A program made the position numbers and the translations under genes. From contig NC_065920.1 of NCBI RefSeq assembly GCF_024586455.1, positions 71,642,821-71,706,820 on the forward strand: a stretch of 64,000 bases of DNA, written 5' to 3'. This DNA is from Bactrocera neohumeralis. Its lineage: Eukaryota; Arthropoda; Insecta; Diptera; Tephritidae. This document shows positions 55,571 to 64,000 of the stretch, piece by piece. Within the stretch, counting starts at the first letter, position 1, and each line of letters opens with the position of its first letter. A model generated the notes under the pieces. The model was given only the letters and a program-made list of their open reading frames with translations, ran no database searches and was not told the origin of the DNA.

Positions 55571-58500
55571 AATGAGAACGAGTTAGGACTTCATTTTCAT
55601 CTTGCATTCGAGTACTGAACCTAAAGACATCTCACGACTCGCTTCTGTGTGACTGCTATATTCTTTAGGCCTAGAGTAGAACTGAACTACTTGCCCTTAG
55701 CAAATTGCATCTTTTCGCAATTGTAGGAGGTTTATGGACATTGTTCAATATACGCAGACTAAAATCTTGTCGGAAACAAGTGATGAAATTTGTATGGAGA
55801 ATGGTGAGGTGAGGTCCGTACATTTTATACAACATTGTCCGGTTTTTTCAAGACTGAGGATGAAACTTCTCGACAGGTGATATACTTAAAACACTTTGTC
55901 GATTCCTGAGGATCTCCTATCAGTTATGTAGGAGTTTTAGGTACCACAACAGACCGACATTATAAGCAGTACAATTAAAAATCAGTTTAGAATCTACTCT
56001 AATTCGACTTGAAAATAACAAATAACTTTTCTAGAAAGAACTAATACAATTTATTCGGTTGAATGCAAACCCTTGGCCGCTTACATTTTCAAATTTAGTT
56101 ATGCATGGAGTGGTTATAAGAAAAGCAGCTGTAAAACGAATTAAAGCTTATATAGCGGGAAGTATTTAAAACTCTCAGTTTTCATTAAAAGACCAGAGAG
56201 AGGGAGCATATAGCAGGTTAAGGTGTATAAATCCAGACAAAATTTAGAGAAAGATTTCCAACTAATGTAATCGATATGCTAAATGAAAAATTTTTTTTAG
56301 TAAAATGAGACAAGAACTAAATAATTCTTAAATCTGAATTCTCAACAAACGTATTTAACATTTTTTATACATTTTTTATTAAAAATGTTCATTCATTTGA
56401 ACCAAATTCCATACAGCTCTTAGTAAGTCTATAAAAAATTTAATAACACTTACGATTTCACACTTTCTTTCATACAAACCTCAATCATGCGCTCATTTTA
56501 GCTTCAACAGACTAAACCTAACGTATCTTTCTTTATTTTTGATAGACGTCCGCATAACCCAATAAAGCAAACTGAAACCTGCTATTAATTTTGTTGGGCT
56601 GCAAATAACTGCCAAACACTTTAGCCCCTTTCAGCAGACGGCAGCAAAATAAATGCAGTCCAACGCTAAATCATGCACTTTGCAAAATTAAAAAGAAGAA
56701 AAAGAAATATTTAAAAAAAAGGCGAATGGCACTAAAAAATAGACACGCAAATCTACAGCCATTAGGCCAACTGGCAACCGGAAAAGGGTAAACCTACAAT
56801 TTGTAAGCGAACGACCAACAAAACGCCCAAATTGCTCTATTACGTATACGCCCCGTTGCCCCGTGCAGAGTGTAGTTTGTATGTGGCGCAAAATTGTTGA
56901 TGCCAAAGCAAAGGCGCAAAAACATCCGCTTGCTAACTTTGCATGTCTAGCATGCCACAGAATACTTACTACTTTATCAAGCGTTGCGCGTGCAAAAATT
57001 TGTTGCATACAAATATGGGTGAGTGGAGGCAGCAGCGTTGAAAGAAGTAAGCCACAAAGCAAGTTATAGTATTTTTAAAGCTGATTTTTATTAATAAATT
57101 TTTGTTTTTGCTTTATGCTTGCTGCGCTGCGTCAATCTTCAGCATTTTGTGTCTTTCTTCAACACTTGCCTTTCGTGTTGCCACAAATTTCCGTTTGACA
57201 TGCTGCCACCGTCAACTTGCTTCGCCTCACTTTTAATACAACTAAGTGTTGTTGCTAGTTCTGTTTTTTTATTGTTATTGCTTTAGTTTTCTTGCCAGCT
57301 GCCATTTAATATGACGCGGTTTTTTTCTTGTGCCGCACGCTATCGAATTTCATTAAGGAGTTTTGTATATTTTTTTCTTCCATATATTCGCTTCCGTTGT
57401 CTTTCATAAAACTATTTTCGTACTTTTTGCTGCTTCAACACTAATTCTTTGTAAATTCCACATCTTTAATTATCGCTTGCACTCAAACTTATAGCTTTTT
57501 TCATACCCGCTGCCTAGAGTTCTTATAGCGCTTGACCCACTGCCCTTCCAATTAAATTGTCCGTCCAACCACTTGCTCGCTATGGCATTTTGCACTTTTC
57601 TTCAGGCTATAGACAGCAATTTCTTTATTCTTCTGCCGTTTTATTGCCCACTTTCAGCTACTCAAATTACAACCTGCTGCAGGCCGACTGTCTAGTGCTC
57701 CACGGCAATTGCCACATTTGGCTTTTTGCTTCTTCGCTTTCTTACTTTTGATTTTCCCAACGTTTTGTGAGACAAAAAAAGACTTCTAGTTGGAATTTTG
57801 TTTCACCTTACCTATTTTGATCTGTCTTCATTTTTTTGCCATATACTATACATTTATATTTTTGGCACTCGTTTTGCTGTACACCCCCATTAGCACAACA
57901 CATGTCGGTACTCGCTAGCGCTGGTAGCAATTTTCATCAGTTCCGTTTCTTCGTTGCTTTCACTTGTCCTTTTCATCTATACCTAAAAAAATACTTAGAA
58001 AAATAGCTAGAAAAATACATAAATAAAATATCTAAACAAAAAAAACCTAAAAAACACAAAATTTTTGTAAGCATTCAATTGCCCTACTTCATCATCGATT
58101 TTTGTTTTTGACTTTTTCTGTAATCGTAATTTATTTCTCACACGCAATTCAATGATTTCATGAATTTTTTTACAATTTACGTCACTGCTGACGCATATAA
58201 TTGCCAACCCACTATAAAGTGTTTATATAACTTTTTTACTGAAAATGTTGTGATAGTCGATGAAAGCTCTCAGACTAGTTTGATTTGCAAGCCGTATACT
58301 CGGCTATACATATACTGCTTAAAGCTGCAAACTGAATTCTCAAATTTTTTATCCCTTGCGCCATCTTGAGGATTTCCCAATAATCACCTTTTAAGTTTTC
58401 TAAATTTCATTCAAAATTCTTTTCCTACTACTTCCTTTTGGAATATAAACGATTATTGCTAGAGCACACTAATATTTATGTTTTCAATGAAAGAAAAGAA

Positions 58501-58659
58501 AGCAAATGAAATAATAGCGATATTGAGTATACTTAAAGAGTTACTGCTTACGATTTTCCAAAAATCGTCCTTTTTTTGATTTGAGTAACTTTCAGTATTA
58601 TGAAAACATTTTAACTCTATAGATTTCTAAAAAAAAAAGCGTTGGAGACCATACAAAGT
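55571..58659. other. No gene recognised (3.1 kb)
   Basis: AT-rich. 57100-57800 has long pyrimidine-rich runs on the plus strand (CTTTTT types). No exon could be supported. Confidence 0.4.
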
Positions 58660-58910
58660 ACTGTATATGTTAATGATTAGCCTGATGAGCTGAGCCGTTT
58701 CAATCACGTTCAACTTTCCCCCATCTGTACATACGTGAGTTCCTGATTTTTGAAATATCGGTTTGAAATTTTGCATCTGTCTTTTTCTTCCTCAGATATC
58801 TGCTTATTCGGCAGAATCGCTATTATCGGACCACTATAGCAAGCTGTCTTGCAAATGGACCGATCAAACTCAAGTTCTTGTATGGAAAACTTGTTTATTT
58901 CACAATTTTA
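58660..58910 (-). mobile_element. DINE-1-like fragment
   Basis: Opposite orientation: TAGCCTGATGAGCTGAGCCG (the CGACTCAGCT block) at 58679, CAGATATCTGCTTATTCGGC at 58793, TATCGGACCACTATAGC at 58824, and ATGGAAAACTTGTTTATTTC at 58880. Truncated on the right. Confidence 0.65.
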
Positions 58911-58984
58911 TTCCCAGAATAAATTGTCAATATGAGGTATTTTTAGGGGGCTTTTGACTGGTCTAACGTCTTCTAACTTTGATC

Positions 58985-59330
58985 AGGTATGTTTATATTA
59001 AGAGGTCGATCCGAATATGGATCACATTTGGATAGCCAAGATCGCCAATACTACCCCTTTAGTATTGAACAAAACAAAAAATCAACAAAGCGTTTTGAGG
59101 CACATTTATTGAGGTGGTTAATACATCCGTATATTTGTCCTTCGCCGAAGATATGACTGCGGAAATTTTTTTCAACGTCAGTCTTACAAAATCTGGAAAA
59201 AAGTGTCTGGATGTTTCCACTTTACCTTCCTCCATACAACTTTGTCAACTTGCGTCCGATACGATTTTTGGCTTACTGCATGCCTTTCAGCAAGGCGAAG
59301 GAGAAATACTTCAGTAGATCTCTTGCGTGC
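58985..59330 (-). pseudogene. Non-LTR RNase H/zinc-finger C-terminal fragment
   Basis: The minus strand at about 59270-59110 reads QSCMEEGKVETSRHFFPDFV, RLTLKKISAVISSAKDKYTD. It matches the C-x2-C…H end seen at 35080 and 23350, with the first Cys lost. Confidence 0.55.
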
Positions 59331-59394
59331 TACTCTAAATCAAAAGAATCTTGCAGACGCACAGCCTCATAAGCATTATAATGAGTTATTTTAA

Positions 59395-60160
59395 AGAGAG
59401 AGGCTGATTTTTGATACGGTAGAAGGCACCAAGAACTACTCTATCTCGAGTGGAGTATCCCACGGCCCACTATTATGAAACCGCATGTTTGACGAGATGC
59501 TGAGAAGTCGACCTAAGAAATAAATGCAATGAATGCTTAAATGGTCTTCGCAAATGGTTCTCTTCTGTGAGTCTGAAACTGGCGGAGCATAAACTAGAAG
59601 TTTTACTCATAAGCACCAGAAAGGTAGAAGAACGAATGGAGCTTACCATAGGGGAGTGCGAGATTATTTCACAGTATCTGAGAGTAATATTGGATTTCAA
59701 ATTAAAATTTAATGAACACCTAGCGTATACTTCCGGTAAAGCAAATAAAATTTATAATGCTCTATAGAGAATGATGACCAGTGGAGGCGATTTTTAATAG
59801 CGAAAGTAATGAGTTCCGTTAACTGCAGTGGATAGGCTTTCTACAGCTCGAGTAATAAGTGCTTTCCGGTCTAAATCAACCGATGCTGCTGAAGTACTAG
59901 CCAGTATGTCACCCATTGTCATCCAGGCAGATGAACTCGAGCGATTATATCAGCTATCGGCGTCTAAAATAGTATCTGCAAAAACTGAGGAGAGGAACAA
60001 GAGCATCAAAATGAGGCAGTAGCGGTGGTAATCCTCATCCAAAGGGCGCTAAACCCAACGACTTGTACTGAACATCCGCTCGTGGATCGACAGACGACAT
60101 GGGAACCTAGATTTTTATCTGACCCAAATACTTAGTGGACATAGATGCTTTAGAAGCTAA
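59395..60160 (+). pseudogene. R1-like reverse transcriptase, 3' half
   Basis: LIFDTVEGTKNYSISSGVSH, GPLL (motif B region with a deletion), then after missing motif C MSLKLAEHKLEVLLISTRKV, MELTIGECEIISQYLRVILD, FKLKFNEHLAYTSGKANKIY, RMMTSGG, VISAFRSKSTDAAEVLASMS, PIVIQADELERLY, and in another frame SWIDRRHGNLDFYLTQILSG. This is R1-clade order. Stops and frame changes throughout. Confidence 0.78.
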
Positions 60161-60600
60161 CTTTAAAGTTTTACTATCGATAATTTAACGACACTCATGT
60201 ATCAGTCGGCTGATAAATGAAAAGCTGTTAGCGAAGGGTCAGCATTCATAATGACAAAACTGAGACTTTTTCAATAGATTAGGCGTCCATCAGTCAGTAC
60301 AATAGAGCAGACTTAAATGTCCTGTTTCTCCCATAACGTAATATTTAACCGGTAGTTACGTCAGCGGATTAAAGTTCCGCAACCTTGCTTTCCTGTTAAG
60401 ACCACGCGAGGTCAATTAATTGAGTGCTAGAACACAAGATGCCGATGGAATGTGTTGGATCATTCCCACACCGGTGTCAGCAATTCCTATGGTTATCCGA
60501 CCCAAACAAGTCTGATGATTAAGTAGCTTGGTGCTAACTCTAACCAACAATCTTTGAATGGCGACTACGAATAACCTCTGCGACGCAGTGGTTCAAGTTT
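60161..60600 (+). mobile_element. R1-like 3' region
   Basis: Sequence such as ACGTAATATTTAACCGGTAG and GCGGATTAAAGTTCCGCAAC resembles the 3' UTR of the copy at 15208 (ACGTAATACTTGACGGTGGT, TCGGATTAAAGTTCCACACT), so both belong to related families. Confidence 0.55.
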
Positions 60601-62084
60601 TCATTACTAATAATGTGATAATCTTTAAATTTCATCGTACAACACTTGGATAAGTCCTGGATTTTATTTCGAGATTCTAATAATGAGTGCAAATAAGGAA
60701 ATAATTTGAGTATTTATTCAATATATTGCAACAATTAAAATAATACAATTCTAGCCAAATTTTTACCAAACAACCTGAAACCGCCCTAACCTACATTTGA
60801 GTTATCAAAAGTATACATATATTGGCGATCTAGTAATAACAAATAATATCCATATAATAAATATATCTGACTGAAATACGTTTATTTATAACCCTTAATA
60901 TTTTCCAATATTTGAATATAATATATCTCAATTTCCCATAACACTTTAAAAGCCATTAAATTGCAATAAATATCGAGACTGAGTTGAATCCGCTTCAAAT
61001 TACATTTTGAAATAAATTTTATCTATCGCCAAAAACACTTTACTCAACAACAACACACACTTTTTGCAATCAACCATAGCGCTTAAGGCACATATAAAAC
61101 GTCGTTGCATAGCATTAGGCGCTAATGCAGTAATTTATTAGCACTTAATCTTCATAAGCGACAAATGTAAAACGGCAGCTGTTGGCACAATAAAATATGC
61201 AATAATACGCAGCAAAAACTCAATTAATTACTTGCAAAAGTACGCTTAATTTCCAGCTGCCGTTTTACGCCCACATCCATCTCGGTCAATTAGTGCGCAA
61301 TGCGAAGTCGTACAAGTTGGTTTTACGGAACTTTCAACCGTAAATATTACATAACTAATTGCCGTAGCGTTCGCAAGCCATTCAAGTGCAATTATTTAAA
61401 ATTTAAGCAACTTGCAGCTTCCGCAAACTGGCTCAGCACAGCAGACTTAAGTAAAGCACAGCGCTAACGCTGATAAGCAGCTGCTCGGAAGCTTAAGAGT
61501 GCGTGTTAGTGGCCATAACGCAAATGCTGTCAAGTTAAACTATAAATTTTCGTAGTGCGTTTCTTAATTGAGCGTATGGCTTCAATGGTGTAATGATGGT
61601 AGCTGGTTTTAGTTGAGACTGCAGTACTTTAGATTGGAGTAAAGAATTTATGTAAATTTTTACAAAAGCTGGCAGATGTTCTACTTAAATTTTTTATCGT
61701 AATAATTCTTAAAATATTATGTTACTAGTTAAAGCCTTTTTGTACTTTGAGCATTTAGCAAAAGTTTTTTTGCATATGAAGACAAATATTTCTTGTTAAC
61801 GATACTAGAATATTTTCATAAAATAATATTTTAAAAGTGAAACTTTTTATAAAGCATATTCATCATATATTCTCTTCCAAGGCGTCAATCGTCCTGAGCT
61901 TATCTGTACAGACAGCCGACTTCACATCATCCACAAAACATTGTCCAGCGTTGTTAACTTGCACGATCATGGCACCAACGCCCTTGGCCCAGGACAGCTG
62001 GTAATGCACTGACCAAAAATTTCTTTTTATTTACTGGCAAAGACACCACTTAAGCGGTTTAAGCCGAGCGAGTTGAAGTTTCCT
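60601..62084. other. No gene recognised
   Basis: AT-rich sequence without recognised coding regions. Confidence 0.4.
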
Positions 62085-62345
62085 TCATTTAATTGTTTGT
62101 TTCGTTGGCTGCACGGCATATAGCGCCATCTTTTTGAAATAAAAAATCGTCTACATCGACATGCTCCCATTTTTCCATTGGCTCACCAATGGCTGGTGGT
62201 TTTTCATTACTCCTAATACGACAATTTTGTATATCAACGTGCCCATTCAACCAAAAGTGAGCCTCATCAAAAAACGAAAATTTCGAGTGAAAAGTGGGAT
62301 CGGTGGTCATCTCGCTTTGGGACCATTCACCCCACATGTTTCGAA
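62085..62345 (-). pseudogene. Tc1/mariner-type DDE transposase, internally deleted
   Basis: Minus strand: MTTDPTFHSKFSFFDEAHFW, LNGHVDIQNCRIRSNEKPPA (first catalytic Asp in DEAHF), then VDVDDFLFQKDGAICRAANE, the second catalytic region. Relatives have roughly 50 or more residues between these blocks, so an in-frame deletion is inferred. Nothing of the third catalytic region is seen. Confidence 0.65.
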
Positions 62346-62769
62346 GTATGTATGTTCATTATGAAATGGCAAACCACACTTAGTATTAATCAAGTAACAG
62401 CTAACAAAAAGACCAACTCCGAAAAAATGATTATAAAAAATATCTGCCGAAATTTTGTCTGGGATATTAAGATTTAATGTACGGCGATAGGCTTACTGAA
62501 CTCTCTGCTTTCTAGAAGATTATTATATATGAAATTTAGTTGAAACAAAATCGAGCTTATAAGTAATATATATACACAACTAAAAATATGCGCCAAAAGA
62601 GTTTAAAAAACATTTTGCTGCCCCTGCTTCTTGTTGTGCGCTGAAATATACTCACCGTGTCCAGCGTTCATTACAATCGATTTGTAAACTATGAGGCTCT
62701 CTACAAATCGTACTTAATTTTATTTTCTTATTTTCAGTGACAAAAGCCGCGATGCCAAACGCGGAGTAG

Positions 62770-63090
62770 GTCAGAGGATCGACTCACTACCCACCTCATG
62801 CATGACCTCCAGCCTTCATACGGTAAAGACTGAAATGCCTCCCAGAGGATCGGCTCACTGCGAAACATTCATTCCTTGCCACCGCCATGTCACTGCCGCT
62901 CCCCGACTTCGTTGAATAATTTGCTTACGATAACTCTTTCGCCATGCAAAGCCCCGGACCACAGGAAACTATGTTGGCGACCGCAATGTTAAGGGTTGAG
63001 TCGGTCAGAGGATTAACTCACTACCAATCTCACTCTTAACAGACCGCATTCAGGGTACCAAAACGTGCCAGAGGACCGACTCACTGCTGA
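62770..63090 (+). repeat. Irregular repeats of CAGAGGATCGACTCACT
   Basis: The motif occurs at about 62772 (TCAGAGGATCGACTCACTAC), 62839 (CCAGAGGATCGGCTCACTGC), 63005 (TCAGAGGATTAACTCACTAC) and 63069 (CCAGAGGACCGACTCACTGC). Intervals are 67, 166 and 64 bp. The GC content is higher than around it. The element class is unknown. Confidence 0.65.
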
Positions 63091-63487
63091 GTCTGTTGCC
63101 GGGACTGGACGCTGTCGCAGTCCTGTGCTGCTAACCCTTTTTTACTGTTGTGTATAAATGCTTGGTGTGTTTTTATCTGCATGGCTTGTTTCTACTCCTT
63201 CTTGTGTTGCTAGAAGTAGTGTGGTTTTCCCGCCTCAAATCTCATACTAGTCAACAAAAAATCTCTAGGCTATATCCCCCTCGCGGATGCTGACTGTGTA
63301 AAGAACGTTGCTGCTGCCAATGTCACGGCTTCGCATCTATTTCTAGTAGCAGTTCTTGGTTATGCGAGCAGACGACATCCAGCTAAGACAGATATAAATA
63401 TCTATCTTCCTCTTCTTGCTAAAATGCTTTGCTAACGCCTCTCAAGTAGGGAATATTCTGTCATTGCTATGTCCCGTACCGGTCTTA

Positions 63488-63660
63488 TAGTCCATGAAGG
63501 CTCAAACTTAGATATCGTTTAAAACGTCAACACTACGGAAGAAGAAGCTTCCGTACACTCTCCAAAGATGCCAAAGGTTCTATGTCGGTACAGTCCTTGA
63601 AGACTTAGGTTTACATATAGTTGAAAGCGTCACCACTACGGAAGAAGAAGATTTACGATA
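63488..63660 (+). repeat. Diverged ~102-bp direct duplication
   Basis: 63488-63556 and 63590-63657 align: TCCATGAAGG against TCCTTGAAGA, then ACTTAGATATCGTTTAAAAC against GTTTACATATAGTTGAAAGC, CGTCAACACTACGGAAGAAG against CGTCACCACTACGGAAGAAG. Possibly part of a retroelement ORF (ENVNTTEEEA-like reading), but I cannot identify it. Confidence 0.6.
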
Positions 63661-64000
63661 TTTTCCGGGGGATGTCTTGTCGGCGAAAAAAGCTAGACTT
63701 AGCACAAAACCTTTAAGGAGGCAGAAGCAACCTAAATGGCGGCGATGAAAATCCATGAAAGACTTAGTTCGTAGTCCAACCGGACAAAGGAGTAGTAAGA
63801 AATGTTGTCTTGGGCTACCTCAAAAATAGAGGAAGACCGAGCGTACTTGCGTTGCGGCCGTAATTCACATCTATGGTTACGAGATTTGCAAACCAGATCG
63901 AGAAAAGAGTTGCAGCCAAAAGCAGTTGCCTGCTGGAAGTGGAACAGCGCAACCGGCCATACGACCTACAAACCGCTTTGGTAGTTACACACACACATGC
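63661..64000. other. No gene recognised; window end
   Basis: The sequence has fewer AT runs than elsewhere and may continue the unknown element at 62770-63660. Confidence 0.3.

Noticed and set aside
1..64000. CRISPR arrays, bacterial promoters, operons and riboswitches
   Set aside because: The window is a spliced eukaryotic locus; the short direct repeats present are micro- and minisatellites or transposon modules.
1..64000. tRNA, rRNA and snRNA genes
   Set aside because: No A/B-box pairs with a cloverleaf or rRNA-like blocks were recognised by eye. A tRNAscan or Infernal run would settle this.

Overview
This is eukaryotic, AT-rich insect DNA, most likely from a higher fly close to the tephritid fruit flies. 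The evidence is GT-AG introns of 15 and 22 kb, DINE-1/mini-me elements with a GTCY-type microsatellite as in Drosophila, and many mariner, R1-like and Jockey-like relics. Species assignment is inference. There are no bacterial operons, and most open frames are chance or decayed transposon sequence.

One host gene can be supported. Three exons on the minus strand (50685-52371, 28040-28184, 12742-12901) splice in phase into one rhodopsin-class GPCR running from a very long N-terminal region through TM1, TM2 and TM3 to the ERY box. The sequence matches what I know of the insect trissin receptor (TrissinR, CG34381 in Drosophila). The exons for TM4-TM7 were not found and should lie left of position 1. 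The 5' end is uncertain: there is an ATG at 52371, another at 52263, a possible splice acceptor before 52215 and an internal ATG at 51132.

The rest is intron and flank packed with dead mobile elements. By region: 1-12.7 kb has 3' ends of non-LTR elements, an RTE-like reverse transcriptase relic, two internally deleted mariners, a long-TIR MITE and an RNase H-bearing non-LTR copy. 12.9-28 kb (intron) has a mariner-R1-Gypsy-RT cluster at 14.4-17 kb, a third copy of the deleted mariner, a MITE split by retroelements, and a Jockey-like piece. 28.2-50.7 kb (intron) has DINE-1 elements built of 154-bp modules, several decayed mariners, a MITE split by a DINE-1 copy, and another split by non-LTR pieces. 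52.4-64 kb (upstream side) has a mariner with frameshift and stop codons sitting inside a TTAA-flanked element, then R1-like RT and other fragments.

No unknown cellular system is evident. The points of most interest are the receptor gene's layout and huge N-terminal exon, an amplified mariner derivative that keeps only its DNA-binding domain, a non-LTR family whose 3' tails are TTAGG-like, the regular 154-bp module in DINE-1 copies, and nested insertions that give a relative order of transposition.
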